DNA of 64,000 nt from Haloarcula rubra (lineage in GTDB: Archaea; Halobacteriota; Halobacteria; Halobacteriales; Haloarculaceae): positions 620,001 through 684,000 of the forward strand of contig NZ_RKLR01000002.1 in the NCBI RefSeq assembly GCF_019599465.1, in the 5' to 3' direction. Below are positions 36,050 to 44,952 of the stretch, piece after piece. The notes under the pieces were generated by a model. That model saw only the letters and a program-made list of their open reading frames with translations, searched no databases and was not told the DNA's origin. The position numbers and the translations under genes are program-made. Numbering within the stretch: position 1 is the stretch's first letter; every line of letters begins with the position of its first letter.

Positions 36050-36352
36050 TCAGGCCCGGTCCCACTCCTTGCAATCTACGCAGACGAGGGAACCGTCCTG
36101 TTGCCAACGACGTTCCACGACCTCGCCACACGACGCACACTGCGTGCCCTCGTCGGACCACGCGTAGGTGGTCGTCGCCGGCGTCGGGTCGCCTTCGGAC
36201 GCCGTCGCCGTCTCGGTGTCGGCGTCCTCGCTCGCAGCCTCCTTGTCGACAGCCGTCGCGTCGCTGGCGTCGCTCGCGTCGGTGTCGCCCGCGTCGTCGT
36301 CTCCGTCGTCTCCGCTGCCGACGAACTGGTCCAGCGAGGCGTCTTCTCCCAT
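36050..36352 (-). CDS. Small acidic protein with C-terminal zinc finger
   Basis: From ATG 36352 (MGEDASLDQFVGSGDDG) the 100-residue product has a long disordered Asp/Ala/Thr-rich segment and a C-terminal four-Cys finger: CASCGEVV then LVCVDCKEWDRA. This is a haloarchaeal zinc-finger family of unknown function. The minus-strand element CTATTTG near 36376-36382 is at leaderless spacing. Confidence 0.75.
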   Translation of the reverse strand: MGEDASLDQFVGSGDDGDDDAGDTDASDASDATAVDKEAASEDADTETATASEGDPTPATTTYAWSDEGTQCASCGEVVERRWQQDGSLVCVDCKEWDRA

Positions 36353-36443
36353 GGCGCTCACTGGGGCCGGGAGCGTCAAATAGCTGTGTGGCTCGGTCGC
36401 CGCGAACGGAAGCACAAAGTGGGCCGACTGCTAAGCGGCGCGT

Positions 36444-36671
36444 ATGCAAGGGCTACTCACACAGCTTATCCAGAGTATCGTCGAGATGCCGGTTCGGTTC
36501 GCCGACGTCGCACTGGCCGACCCGCTGTCGGCTATCCTCATCCTGTTCGGGACGCTGTTCGTCGGTGCCGCCTCCGTCGTCTTCGGCTACCTGACGCTGG
36601 GCGCGGCGCTCTCGCTCGTCATGCGTCCGGGGAGCGGCGGTCGGTCACCGCCGCCCCGAGAAGCGAGATAG
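36444..36671 (+). CDS. Small membrane protein, overlaps mer 3' end
   Basis: The 75-residue protein (MQGLLTQLIQSIVEMPVRFA) has one or two hydrophobic helices (LSAILILFGTLFVGAASVVF) and a basic Pro-rich tail. Its last 53 bases overlap the convergent reductase gene, mostly in the tail-coding part. The hydrophobic body has convincing haloarchaeal composition, but no family is recognised. Confidence 0.55.
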   Translation: MQGLLTQLIQSIVEMPVRFADVALADPLSAILILFGTLFVGAASVVFGYLTLGAALSLVMRPGSGGRSPPPREAR

Positions 36672-37602
36672 CCCGTTCGACGTCGGGACCGAGCGGCGAG
36701 GCGAAGACGACGCTGTCGGCGTGTTCTCGCAGTGCTTCGGTGCGTTCGGCGACGTCCTCGGGCGTGCCGGTGATACAGAACGCCTCCAGCATCGACTCCG
36801 TGACCAGCCCGAACGCCGTCTCGAACTCACCGGCCGAGATGGCGTCACCGACGTCGCTGGCCACGTCGTGGTCGATGCCGTGGCGGTCTAACACCGGCGG
36901 TGGCGACCCGGCCGCGACGAACGCGACCGGTGGCCGGGCGGCCTCGCGGGCCGCGTCGGCGTCCTCGGCGACCGAGACGCTGGCGTAGGCCGCGAGGTCG
37001 AACTCGGTGTCGGCGACGCGGTCCTCGGCCATCTCCTCGACCTGTTCGCGGGCCCACGCGAGGTCCTTCGGGTGCGCGCCGTTGTACAGTGCGCCGTCGG
37101 CGTGTTTGGCGGCCATCCGCGTCATGTGTGGCCCCTGCGCGCCGACGTAGACCGGAATCTCGCCGACCTCGTAGTTCAGGCCCGCGTCGTCGGCCGTGAA
37201 GGTGCCGTCGTGGTCGACGCGTTCGCCGTCCCAGAGGCGCTGGGCGACCTTGAACGTCTCCAGCACGCGCCGGAGGGCGTCGTCGTGGTCGAACCCGAGG
37301 TTGCGGATGGTGGACTTGTCGCCGGGGCCGACGCCGAAGACGGCGCGGCCGTCGCTCGTCTCCGCGAGCGTCGCCGTCCGCGAGGCCAGCGTCACTGGGT
37401 GGGTCTCGTAGGGGTTGGCGATGCCGGGCCCGAGCAGAATCTCGTCGGTTTGGCTGGCCATCGCTCCCAGCGACATGAACTGGTCGCGGTTGTTGTAGTG
37501 GTGGCTGGCGAAGACGGCGTCGAAGCCCGCCTCTTCGGCCTGCACGGCGAAGTCGGATAGCTGTGCGACTGGGTGTTCCGGAGTGAGTTCAATCCCGTAC
37601 AT
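36619..37602 (-). CDS. mer: F420-dependent methylene-tetrahydropterin reductase-like protein (Mer family)
   Basis: The 327-residue luciferase-like (TIM barrel) protein has GIELTPEHPVAQLSDFA, HHYNNRDQFMSLGAMA, GPGIANPYETHPVTLASRTA and GVGPGDKSTIRNLGFDHDDA, which fit F420-binding methylenetetrahydromethanopterin reductases. Haloarchaea lack methanogenesis; the enzyme probably reduces a methylene-tetrahydrofolate for methyl supply. Its start lies inside the cofE gene (14-base overlap), tying it to F420 synthesis. Confidence 0.85.
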   Translation of the reverse strand: MYGIELTPEHPVAQLSDFAVQAEEAGFDAVFASHHYNNRDQFMSLGAMASQTDEILLGPGIANPYETHPVTLASRTATLAETSDGRAVFGVGPGDKSTIRNLGFDHDDALRRVLETFKVAQRLWDGERVDHDGTFTADDAGLNYEVGEIPVYVGAQGPHMTRMAAKHADGALYNGAHPKDLAWAREQVEEMAEDRVADTEFDLAAYASVSVAEDADAAREAARPPVAFVAAGSPPPVLDRHGIDHDVASDVGDAISAGEFETAFGLVTESMLEAFCITGTPEDVAERTEALREHADSVVFASPLGPDVERAISLLGAAVTDRRSPDA

Positions 37603-38362
37603 GAGACCATTCCCTGAGTGCCTGCCGGACGACGTCTTTCTCCGGCGAGCGGTAGAGGTCGTCGCTCCCGCCGTGGTCGCCGAACTCGAAGCCCCGAATC
37701 AGAGCGACCGGGGTGCCGCCGTCGCCCTCGCCGGTGACGAGGTTGCCCGCGGCGGCGAGTTCGTCGACGACGGCCTGCACGGTGACGCCGAGTTCGCGCC
37801 CGTCCCTGTCGTGTTCGCCGCGCCAGTCGCGGGCGGCGTGGATGCCCGCCCACCCCAGCGCGACGCCGCGCTGTCCGAGACGGAACGGCCGGCCCGAGGT
37901 GTCCGTGACGACGACCGCCACGTCGGCCCCGGTTCGCTCGCGGACGCCCGCCCGAATCCGCTCGGCGCAGTCCGTCGGATCCTCGGGGAGCAACAGCAGG
38001 TCGGCGTCTGGCACGTTCGAGCGGTCGATGCCCGCGTTGACCGTGATGTGGCCGAAGTGCGTCACCGCGAGGATGAACGGCGCGTCGAGGATGATCTCCT
38101 CGCTCTCCTCGATGACCGCCTGCGCGAAACGCGGGTCTTTCTCCTCGCCGGCGACGGCCGCGATGCGGTCGGCGATGTCCCGGGCCCGGTCGCTCGCCTC
38201 GAAGTCGTCGAGGTCGGCCTGTCGGCCCGCCGCCTTCGAGACGATGGTACTGGCCACGCAGAGCACGTCGCCGTCCTGCAGGTCCGCACACTCGGCGACG
38301 AGTTCGGCCACGTCGTCGCCGGGGCGCACCTCGGGCAGTCCCTCGACCGCGGAGACGTCCAT
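37589..38362 (-). CDS. cofE: Coenzyme F420:L-glutamate ligase CofE
   Basis: The 257-residue product starts MDVSAVEGLPEVRPGDDVAE. Family motifs include LCVASTIVSKAAGRQ, HFGHITVNAGIDRSNV and VVVTDTSGRPFRLGQRGVAL. It adds one or two glutamates to F420-0 using GTP. It is the upstream gene of a two-gene operon with the F420-dependent reductase, and the length matches archaeal CofE. Confidence 0.95.
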   Translation of the reverse strand: MDVSAVEGLPEVRPGDDVAELVAECADLQDGDVLCVASTIVSKAAGRQADLDDFEASDRARDIADRIAAVAGEEKDPRFAQAVIEESEEIILDAPFILAVTHFGHITVNAGIDRSNVPDADLLLLPEDPTDCAERIRAGVRERTGADVAVVVTDTSGRPFRLGQRGVALGWAGIHAARDWRGEHDRDGRELGVTVQAVVDELAAAGNLVTGEGDGGTPVALIRGFEFGDHGGSDDLYRSPEKDVVRQALREWSHVRD

Positions 38363-38479
38363 ACTGCTCCTGTGGGTTCCGCGGGAAAAAGGACGCCGTT
38401 AGTAGCAAGCCCGTCCGACGGTGGCAATCGCTGCCGGTAGCGTCCGTGGGGTTTTGTCGCCCGGGCTCCGAACGACGCC

Positions 38480-38818
38480 ATGGACGCCCGTCTGGCCGCG
38501 TTCCTCCTCCTCCACGCGATGGGGTCGACCGCCGGCCTCCTGTTCGTCTTTCACCTCGTCCGGACGCTCTCCGGGGCGGTTCCCGCGTGGCCGGTCCGTC
38601 GGGACTACGCGCTCGGTGGCCTGTTCGTCGTCGTCGGCCTCGGCCTGCGGTTCCTGCTGGTGCCGACGGCCGTGACGCCCGGTGTGCTGGCGTCGCTCCC
38701 GGCCGCCCTGCTCCGCCCGGTCGGTACCGTCCTCGCCGCCGTCGGGACCGTGGGCTGTCTCTGGGCGCTGTGGCGTCTCGTCGGTGGGCCACGCCGCGAC
38801 CCGACGACGCAGTCGTGA
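38480..38818 (+). CDS. Small polytopic membrane protein
   Basis: The 112-residue protein has three to four hydrophobic helices (FLLLHAMGSTAGLLFVFHLV, LGGLFVVVGLGLRFLLVP, GTVLAAVGTVGCLWALWRLV). No family was recognised. It is divergent from cofE and converges on the phosphoesterase gene, 12 bases away. Confidence 0.6.
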   Translation: MDARLAAFLLLHAMGSTAGLLFVFHLVRTLSGAVPAWPVRRDYALGGLFVVVGLGLRFLLVPTAVTPGVLASLPAALLRPVGTVLAAVGTVGCLWALWRLVGGPRRDPTTQS

Positions 38819-38830
38819 GAACCCGGACGG

Positions 38831-39319
38831 CTACTGCTCGTGGAGCGTCACGTCGAGGTCGCCGTCGGCGACGGTGGCGGTCATCATCGTCGCTCGGTCC
38901 GCCGGCGACGCGCCCGTCGCGCTCCCGGGGTTCAACAGGCGCACGCCGCCGTGGGTCGTGTCCAGCACCTCGTGGGTGTGGCCCGCGACGCCGACGGCGT
39001 CCGGCCCTGCCGCCTCCCGAACGATGCCGGCCACCCGGTCCTCGTAGCCGCGGCGCGACCCGGTGCCGTGCGTGACGACGAACGTGACCCCGCCGAGTTC
39101 GACCGTCGCCACGTCGGGCAGGCCGATTCTGGGGTCCATGTTCCCGCCGACGGCGGTGAGGCGCGGCGCCGCCGCTCTGACGTTCGACAGCGCGCCCTCG
39201 CTGTCGAAGTCGCCGGCGTGGACGACGTGGTCGGCGGCCTCGATGCGCTCGCGGAACGCGTCGGGTATCGCCGTCGCTCGTGACGGGATGTGCGTGTCGC
39301 TGACGAGTGCGACGTCCAT
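38831..39319 (-). CDS. Metallophosphoesterase, YfcE/MJ0936 type
   Basis: The 162-residue product has all metal-ligand blocks of the calcineurin-like fold: VSDTHIPSR, HAGDFDS, VGGNMD, VVTHGTGSR and GHTHEV. Related small archaeal enzymes hydrolyse phosphodiesters with Mn or Ni. The physiological substrate is unknown. Confidence 0.88.
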   Translation of the reverse strand: MDVALVSDTHIPSRATAIPDAFRERIEAADHVVHAGDFDSEGALSNVRAAAPRLTAVGGNMDPRIGLPDVATVELGGVTFVVTHGTGSRRGYEDRVAGIVREAAGPDAVGVAGHTHEVLDTTHGGVRLLNPGSATGASPADRATMMTATVADGDLDVTLHEQ

Positions 39320-39360
39320 GGAACCCGCTTCGACGGCCCCCGTGAAAACGGTTGGCCGGC

Positions 39361-39672
39361 CTACTCGGCCGTCTCGGCCGTCGGGACGAGGTCTGCGAGG
39401 TCTTCGAGGCGCTCGACGAGGCCGGCGATACCCTCGTTGATGGCGGCGACCCGCTGGCCGATGTCGTCGGCCGGAACCGCCCCCTGCGGTGTCGGGTCGA
39501 CGAGTTCGTCGTCTTCCAGCATCCGCAGCGAGTACCGCACCTTGTGCTCGGGGATGCCGGTCTCCTCCGAGAGACGAACGATACCTATCGGCCCCTGTTC
39601 GATGACGACTTCCAGAATCGCGAGGTCCCTGCTCTCCTTCTCTACCTGATTGGCGAGTCGCTCTATGCCCAT
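39361..39672 (-). CDS. Winged-helix DNA-binding protein
   Basis: The 103-residue protein has a winged helix (about 15-62: DLAILEVVIEQGPIGIVRLS, GIPEHKVRYSLRMLEDDELV) and a C-terminal helical dimerisation segment (VAAINEGIAGLVERLEDL). It is a conserved type in haloarchaea, with target unknown. A strong TATA element (minus strand TTTATATACT, 39703-39712) lies about 30 to 40 bases before ATG 39672. Confidence 0.78.
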   Translation of the reverse strand: MGIERLANQVEKESRDLAILEVVIEQGPIGIVRLSEETGIPEHKVRYSLRMLEDDELVDPTPQGAVPADDIGQRVAAINEGIAGLVERLEDLADLVPTAETAE

Positions 39673-39729
39673 TGAGAATCGTACCTACGGTTACGCGCGG
39701 CAGTATATAAACGCTCCAGTTGTGGTCGC

Positions 39730-39911
39730 GTCACCGGCCGCGTGGCGGGCTGCCCGCTCTCCGGTCGCGCTCTCGCTATCGCTCCACGGGTCACTCCGTT
39801 CCCCGTTCCGCCGAGGGTCCTCGCTCCGCTCAGACCCTCGCTACTGCTCGCGGTTCACTCCGTTCACCGCTCGCGTTCGAGGTGGGCCGCTCGATTCACT
39901 CGCGCCCCACC
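39730..39911. repeat. Repeat-rich GC gap with CGCTCCGCTC and TCACTCCGTTC motifs
   Basis: This stretch between a winged-helix gene and the 39912 gene is built from short imperfect repeats: TCACTCCGTTC occurs near 39790 and 39856, and CCTCGCTCCGCTC near 39810. Some reading frames stay open by composition, but none resembles a protein. The same word appears inside the GST-family gene and CGTTCGCTCCGCTC near 40860. Confidence 0.5.
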
Positions 39912-40562
39912 CTACTCCTCTACGGGCGTCCGACGCAACTCGTCCAGTTGGTCTCTGAGCTTCGACAGCTCCGTCTCCAGTTCCTCGCGCCGGTCGATGA
40001 GCGTGCTCAACTCCTCCGTGTTCACCGAGTAGTCGTTCTCTAACGCGACGTCCAGGCCGTCGGTCGTCGCCGACGCGAGGTCCGTCGCCACCCGCAACAC
40101 CTCGCTCGGGGTGCCGCGTGACTCGTACAACTGCTGGTCGCCCGAGAGCGGACTGTACGTTATCATCGGCGACTCGACGGTGTGGTGGTACGTGACGGTG
40201 TAGCTGGTGTCCGTCACCGGGTTCAGACGGTCCTCCGCTCGCTCCGTGCGCACGATGTTGAACGGTTCGGCCAGCGTCGGGTACGTCTCCGCGAGGTCAC
40301 GCAGGCGGTCGGCGGCGGTCACGTCCAGTTGGGCCTCCACGTCGCCGAAGAACTGCCGGGAGTTGGTGAGGCTGAAGGCGACGGTGTAGAACACGGACTC
40401 GTCGCTGTCGGCGAGGTTGCGGAGGCGCTCACGCACCTCCCCGTGGCGGCCCTCGATGGTCAACTTCTCCAGTTCCTCCAGTAGCGCCCGCACGCCCTCC
40501 TCGCGTTCGAGGAACGCCTCGACGATGGCGCCGGGCATCTCCTCGCCGTCGACGTCGTCCAT
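39912..40562 (-). CDS. Conserved haloarchaeal hypothetical with C-terminal coiled coil
   Basis: From ATG 40562 (MDDVDGEEMPGAIVEAFLER) the 216-residue product has an N-terminal helical domain, a middle region (AFSLTNSRQFFGDVEAQLDV) and a C-terminal coiled coil (LIDRREELETELSKLRDQLD). It is soluble and acidic, with no recognised function. A minus-strand TGTTTAGTGG near 40585-40594 supports this start at leaderless spacing; the longer open frame upstream is not supported. Confidence 0.65.
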   Translation of the reverse strand: MDDVDGEEMPGAIVEAFLEREEGVRALLEELEKLTIEGRHGEVRERLRNLADSDESVFYTVAFSLTNSRQFFGDVEAQLDVTAADRLRDLAETYPTLAEPFNIVRTERAEDRLNPVTDTSYTVTYHHTVESPMITYSPLSGDQQLYESRGTPSEVLRVATDLASATTDGLDVALENDYSVNTEELSTLIDRREELETELSKLRDQLDELRRTPVEE

Positions 40563-40963
40563 GCCCCCTGTTGGTACGGCGCCACTAAACAGTCTGTCGA
40601 CGGCTGTCGCGGGACAAAGCCTATGCCCGATTGGCGTCAGTCTCCGTACGTCCGCCCCCACGGCGGGCCTATGACAGGGAGAGGGGGGACACCCCCTCAC
40701 GTGCCGCAGTTCTCGGCCCGGTCGTTTGGTTATACCGCCGCTAATCTGGGGTGTCGACGACGAGCGACGGTCTTGAGCACACGGCACGACGAGACGCCTC
40801 GCTGGAGAGTTGAGTGAGAGAGAAGACGCCCGGAGCCGGATTTGAACCACCTGAACTTCGTTCGCTCCGCTCACTCGTTCCGTGCTTCAAATCCCTTTCA
40901 GCGTTTCACCCACTCACTGTGACGAGCACACACTACGCGATGGTCGTCGGAGTTGTTCGCGGT
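40563..40963. other. Non-coding gap with remnants near tRNA-Asp
   Basis: Apart from the promoter of the 39912 gene and the partial tRNA copy at 40821-40848, I see no gene. The stretch after the copy (40850-40920) contains short GC repeats similar to those at 39730-39911 and a TTCAAATCC word near 40886 that may be further tRNA debris. Confidence 0.5.
40821..40848 (-). repeat. Partial copy of the tRNA-Asp 3' end (att-like or tRNA remnant)
   Basis: Twenty-eight bases match 40964-40991 with one mismatch (base 40837), including the acceptor 3' strand, part of the T arm and six bases beyond the tRNA end. The copy breaks off in the T stem, so no functional tRNA can form. The copies are 143 bases apart. 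This resembles an attachment-site scar left by an integrase-type element, or a local duplication. Confidence 0.6.
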
Positions 40964-40969
40964 AGAAGA

Positions 40970-41042
40970 CGCCCGGAGCGGGATTTGAACCCGCGTCACG
41001 ACCGTGACAGGGTCGTATGATGGGCCACTACACCATCCGGGC
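40970..41042 (-). tRNA. tRNA-Asp (anticodon GTC)
   Basis: On the minus strand the 73-base gene has acceptor 5' GCCCGGA pairing with TCCGGGC, discriminator G, anticodon stem CGACC/GGTCG with loop CTGTCAC giving GTC, and T arm GCGGG-TTCAAAT-CCCGC. No intron and no encoded CCA. A TATA-like minus-strand CTTAATACT lies at 41079-41087, 37 to 45 bases upstream. Confidence 0.95.
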
Positions 41043-41245
41043 ACGCTGCCTCGCTGCATTCATTCGTATCCCGGTGGTAGTATTAAGACTTTCCAAAGGA
41101 AGGCGCCCTGTTATGGGTACTCGTGACGGGACCCAAACTTCTATATTCGGTCTGGTCGAACTGGCTGGTACGAGAGGCCATCCCACGGCCGCCTGTGTGT
41201 GGGCGCTGTGGGCTCCAGTAGCTACAGCAGGCCAAGTTGGTAAGT

Positions 41246-41254
41246 GTTATATGC
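41246..41254 (+). promoter_or_regulatory. Probable promoter of the RNA polymerase operon
   Basis: GTTATATGC lies about 77 to 85 bases before rpoH ATG 41331, giving an untranslated leader of roughly 50 to 60 bases. A second AT-rich element (TCTATATTC near 41140) may be an additional start. The remaining sequence from 41043 to 41330 shows no gene. Confidence 0.45.
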
Positions 41255-41330
41255 GTGCCGACAATACCGACCTGTAGTATCTCGTGACAGCCACCTTCTC
41301 CAGCAGCAGGCCCCACGCACGCACACACAC

Positions 41331-41558
41331 ATGGTAGATGTAAGTCAACACGACCTCGTCCCCGACCACAGCGTCGTCGACGAGGACGACCTCGAGGCAG
41401 TGCTCGACGAGTACGACATCAAGAAGACCGACCTCCCGAAGATCAAACGCGCCGACCCGGCACTCCCGGACGACGCGGAGGTCGGTGACGTCATCCGCAT
41501 CGAACGCGACTCGCGAACGACCGATACGGCAGTCGTCTATCGGCTGGTGGTGGAATAA
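41331..41558 (+). CDS. rpoH: DNA-directed RNA polymerase subunit H
   Basis: From ATG 41331 ([20 protein letters not shown]) there are 75 residues, the full length of archaeal Rpo5/H, equivalent to the C-terminal part of eukaryotic RPB5. [20 protein letters not shown] is the conserved core. It docks on the lower jaw of the polymerase. Its stop TAA shares a base with the rpoB'' ATG (TAATG), so translation is coupled. Confidence 0.96.
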   Translation: MVDVSQHDLVPDHSVVDEDDLEAVLDEYDIKKTDLPKIKRADPALPDDAEVGDVIRIERDSRTTDTAVVYRLVVE

Positions 41559-43123
41559 TGAACACACAGGACCGACGCGCGATCTCGCGTGAGTACTTCG
41601 CGAAGGAACGGCTCGCAGAACATCACTTCCGCTCGTTCAACGCGTTCTTAGACCGAGGGATGCAGCAGGTGGTCGACGAGAAAGAGACCATCGACACCGA
41701 CATCGGCGACAAGGAGGGACAGGAACCGGTGTGGGTCGAACTCGGCGACGTCCGCGTCGTCACCCCGCGAGTGCGGGAGGCAGACGGCAGTGAGGAACTG
41801 CTCTACCCGCAGGAAGCCCGTCTCCGGAACATCACCTACTCCGCGCCGGTGTTCATGGAGATGGCCATCGTCCGCGGCGGCGAGGAGGAACCGGAGGAAG
41901 TCGTCGACCGGACCGAGACCAAGATCGGACGGATGCCCATCATGGTCGGGTCGAACAAGTGTAACATCGCCGGCTTCTCCGACGAGGAACTCATCGACAT
42001 CGGCGAGGACCCCGCAGACCCCGGCGGCTACTTCTGTGTCAACGGCTCCGAGCGCGTCCTGATGACGAGCGAGGACCTCGCGCCGAACAAGATTCTCGCG
42101 GAGTACGACACCAAGTACGGCGACGAGGTGCAGGTCGCCAAGACCTTCTCCCAGCGCCGTGGCTACCGTGCGCTCGTTCTCTGTGAGCGCACCCGCGACG
42201 GACTGCTCGAAGTCTCTTTCCCGTCTGTCTCCGGCAGCATCGACTTCGTGACGCTCGTGCGCGCGCTCGGCCTCGAATCCGACGAGGAGATCGTCCACCG
42301 CGTCTCCGAGGACCCGGAAATCGTGAAGTTCATGCTCGAGAATCTGGAGGAAGCCGAGGTCCAGACGACCGAGGAGGCCATCGAGACGCTCGGCCAGCGC
42401 GTCGCCTCCGGGCAGGGCAAGAACTACCAGCTCAAACGCGCCAACTACGTCATCGACCGCTACCTCCTGCCGCACCTCCACGAGGAGGGCGTCGACGAGG
42501 AAGAGGTCCGCATCAACAAGGCGTACTACCTCTGCCGGATGGCCGAGGCCTGTTTCGAACTCGCACTCGAGCGCCGTGAGTCCGACGACAAGGACCACTA
42601 CGCCAACAAGCGGCTGAAGGTCAGCGGCGACCTGATGACCGACCTGTTCCGGACGGCGCTGAACAAGCTCGCCCGGGACGTGAAGTACCAGCTCGAACGC
42701 GCCAACATGCGGAACCGACAGCTCTCTGTCTCCACTGTCGTCCGCTCCGACGTGCTGACCGAGCGACTCGAACACCCCATCGCGACGGGGAACTGGGTCG
42801 GCGGCCGCTCCGGCGTCTCGCAACTGGTCGACCGCACCGACTTCATGGGGGTGCTCTCACACCTCCGACGGCTGCGCTCGCCGCTCAGCCGCTCGCAGCC
42901 CCACTTCGAAGCGCGTGACCTCCACGCGACCCAGTGGGGTCGCATCTGTCCCTCCGAGACGCCTGAAGGCCCGAACTGTGGGCTCGTGAAGAACTTCGCG
43001 CAGGCGATGGAGCTGTCACAGGACGTCGAGGACGCACAGGGTCTCAAACAGGAACTCGCAGATATGGGGGTCCAGGGCATCCCCGGTATCGAATCTATCC
43101 AACAGCAGCCCGCGGACGATTAA
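41558..43123 (+). CDS. rpoB2: RNA polymerase subunit B'' (Rpo2 N-terminal half)
   Basis: The 521-residue product corresponds to the N-terminal part of bacterial beta/RPB2. It contains the protrusion and lobe regions ([40 protein letters not shown]) and the fork region ([40 protein letters not shown]). The B subunit is split at the same point as in other haloarchaea and some methanogens. B' follows one base after the stop codon. Confidence 0.96.
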   Translation: MNTQDRRAISREYFAKERLAEHHFRSFNAFLDRGMQQVVDEKETIDTDIGDKEGQEPVWVELGDVRVVTPRVREADGSEELLYPQEARLRNITYSAPVFMEMAIVRGGEEEPEEVVDRTETKIGRMPIMVGSNKCNIAGFSDEELIDIGEDPADPGGYFCVNGSERVLMTSEDLAPNKILAEYDTKYGDEVQVAKTFSQRRGYRALVLCERTRDGLLEVSFPSVSGSIDFVTLVRALGLESDEEIVHRVSEDPEIVKFMLENLEEAEVQTTEEAIETLGQRVASGQGKNYQLKRANYVIDRYLLPHLHEEGVDEEEVRINKAYYLCRMAEACFELALERRESDDKDHYANKRLKVSGDLMTDLFRTALNKLARDVKYQLERANMRNRQLSVSTVVRSDVLTERLEHPIATGNWVGGRSGVSQLVDRTDFMGVLSHLRRLRSPLSRSQPHFEARDLHATQWGRICPSETPEGPNCGLVKNFAQAMELSQDVEDAQGLKQELADMGVQGIPGIESIQQQPADD

Positions 43124-43124
43124 C

Positions 43125-44951
43125 ATGAGTCAGGGACGAGAAGCCAAGGTATACGTCAACGGTAGTTTGGTCGGGACACATCCCGACCCCGAACAGCTCG
43201 CAGATCAGGTCCGACAGGCGCGACGACGGGGGGACGTCTCCCAGATGGTCAACGTCTCGGTCAAGGACCGCACCGACGAGGTCATCATCAACGCCGACGC
43301 GGGCCGCGCCCGCCGACCGCTGCTCGTCGTCGAGGACGGCGAACCGCTGATGTCCGACGAGGAGGTCGAGCAGGTCAAGAACGGCGAACTCGAGTTCGAG
43401 GAACTCGTCGAGCGCGGCGTCGTCGAGTTCATCGACGCCGAGGAAGAGGAGGACATCCTCGTCGGCGTCGACGAGGACGAACTCACCGAGAACCACACGC
43501 ACCTCGAAGTCGACCCGCAACTGATGTTCGGTATCGGTGCGGGGATGATTCCGTACCCCGAGCACAACGCCAGTCCGCGGATTACGATGGGGTCGGGGAT
43601 GATAAAGCAGTCACTCGGGCTACCGAGCGCGAACTACCGTATCCGCCCGGACACCCGCCAGCACCTGCTGCACTACCCGCAGCTATCGATGGTCAAGACC
43701 CAGACCACCGAGCAGATCGGGTACGACGACCGGCCGGCGGCACAGAACTTCGTCGTCGCCGTGATGTCCTACGAGGGGTTCAACATCGAGGACGCACTCG
43801 TCATGAACAAGGGGTCGGTCGACCGCGCACTCGCCCGTTCGCACTTCTTCCGGACTTACGAGGGCGAGGAACGGCGCTACCCCGGCGGACAGGAAGACCG
43901 CTTCGAGATGCCCGACGACGAGGTCCGTGGCGCTCGCGGTGAGGAAGCGTACACGCATCTCGACGACGACGGCCTCGTCAACCCCGAGACGGACGTCGGC
44001 GAGAACGCCGTCCTGCTGGGCAAGACCAGCCCGCCCCGGTTCCTCGAAGAACCGGACGACATGGGCGGTCTCTCCCCGCAGAAGCGCCGCGAGACGAGCG
44101 TCACGATGCGCTCGGGCGAATCCGGCGTCGTCGACACCGTCACGCTCATGGAGGGCGAGGACGGCTCGAAGCTCTCGAAGGTCTCGGTGCGTGACGAGCG
44201 TATCCCCGAACTCGGGGACAAGTTCGCCAGCCGACACGGCCAGAAGGGCGTCGTCGGCCACATCGCCCCGCAGGAAGACATGCCGTTCACCGAGGAGGGC
44301 GTCGTGCCGGACCTCATCATCAACCCGCACGCGCTCCCCTCGCGCATGACCGTCGGCCACATCTTAGAGATGATCGGCGGCAAGGTCGGCGCACTCGAAG
44401 GCCGCCGCGTCGACGGCACCGCCTTCACCGGCGAGGACGAGGAGGAACTCCGCGGGTCGCTCGAAGCCCACGGCTTCGACTCCAGCGGGAAGGAGACGAT
44501 GTACTCCGGCGTCACCGGCGAGAAGATCGAGGCCGACATCTTCGTCGGGGACATCTTCTACCAGAAGCTCTACCACATGGTCTCGAACAAACTGCACGCC
44601 CGTTCGCGCGGGCCGGTGCAGGTGCTCACCCGTCAGCCCACCGAGGGGCGCGCCCGCGAGGGTGGCCTCCGTGTGGGCGAGATGGAGCGGGACGTGCTCA
44701 TCGGGCACGGCGCGGCGATGGCGCTCAAAGAGCGTCTGCTCGACGAGTCCGACCGCGAGTGGATCAACGTCTGTGGCGAGTGTGGCATGACCGCCGTCGA
44801 GAACGTCGAACAACGGCGCATCTACTGCCCGAACTGCGAGGAGGAGACGGACATCCACGAGGTGGAGATGTCCTACGCGTTCAAACTCCTCCTGGACGAG
44901 ATGAAGGCGCTCGGCATCGCTCCGCGAATCGAACTGGAGGACGCAGTCTAG
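43125..44951 (+). CDS. rpoB1: RNA polymerase subunit B' (Rpo2 C-terminal half)
   Basis: The 608-residue product carries the hybrid-binding domain ([40 protein letters not shown]), the [11 protein letters not shown] catalytic-site loop, the wall and clamp. A zinc ribbon is formed by Cys550, Cys553, Cys568 and Cys571 (CGECGM then YCPNCEEE). The rpoA' gene starts one base past the stop codon. Confidence 0.96.
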   Translation: MSQGREAKVYVNGSLVGTHPDPEQLADQVRQARRRGDVSQMVNVSVKDRTDEVIINADAGRARRPLLVVEDGEPLMSDEEVEQVKNGELEFEELVERGVVEFIDAEEEEDILVGVDEDELTENHTHLEVDPQLMFGIGAGMIPYPEHNASPRITMGSGMIKQSLGLPSANYRIRPDTRQHLLHYPQLSMVKTQTTEQIGYDDRPAAQNFVVAVMSYEGFNIEDALVMNKGSVDRALARSHFFRTYEGEERRYPGGQEDRFEMPDDEVRGARGEEAYTHLDDDGLVNPETDVGENAVLLGKTSPPRFLEEPDDMGGLSPQKRRETSVTMRSGESGVVDTVTLMEGEDGSKLSKVSVRDERIPELGDKFASRHGQKGVVGHIAPQEDMPFTEEGVVPDLIINPHALPSRMTVGHILEMIGGKVGALEGRRVDGTAFTGEDEEELRGSLEAHGFDSSGKETMYSGVTGEKIEADIFVGDIFYQKLYHMVSNKLHARSRGPVQVLTRQPTEGRAREGGLRVGEMERDVLIGHGAAMALKERLLDESDREWINVCGECGMTAVENVEQRRIYCPNCEEETDIHEVEMSYAFKLLLDEMKALGIAPRIELEDAV

Positions 44952-44952
44952 C

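Noticed and set aside
39730..39911. CRISPR-like array in the repeat-rich gap
   Set aside because: Repeats are short, imperfect and irregularly spaced, with no conserved repeat unit or spacer and no cas genes.
40850..40920. Second complete tRNA next to tRNA-Asp
   Set aside because: Only the acceptor and part of the T arm match; the T stem cannot pair and no anticodon arm is present.
41113..41277. Possible leaderless ORF between tRNA-Asp and rpoH, with TATTAAG about 30 bases upstream
   Set aside because: Codon third positions are not GC-rich as in real genes here, and the TATA-like element serves tRNA-Asp on the other strand equally well.
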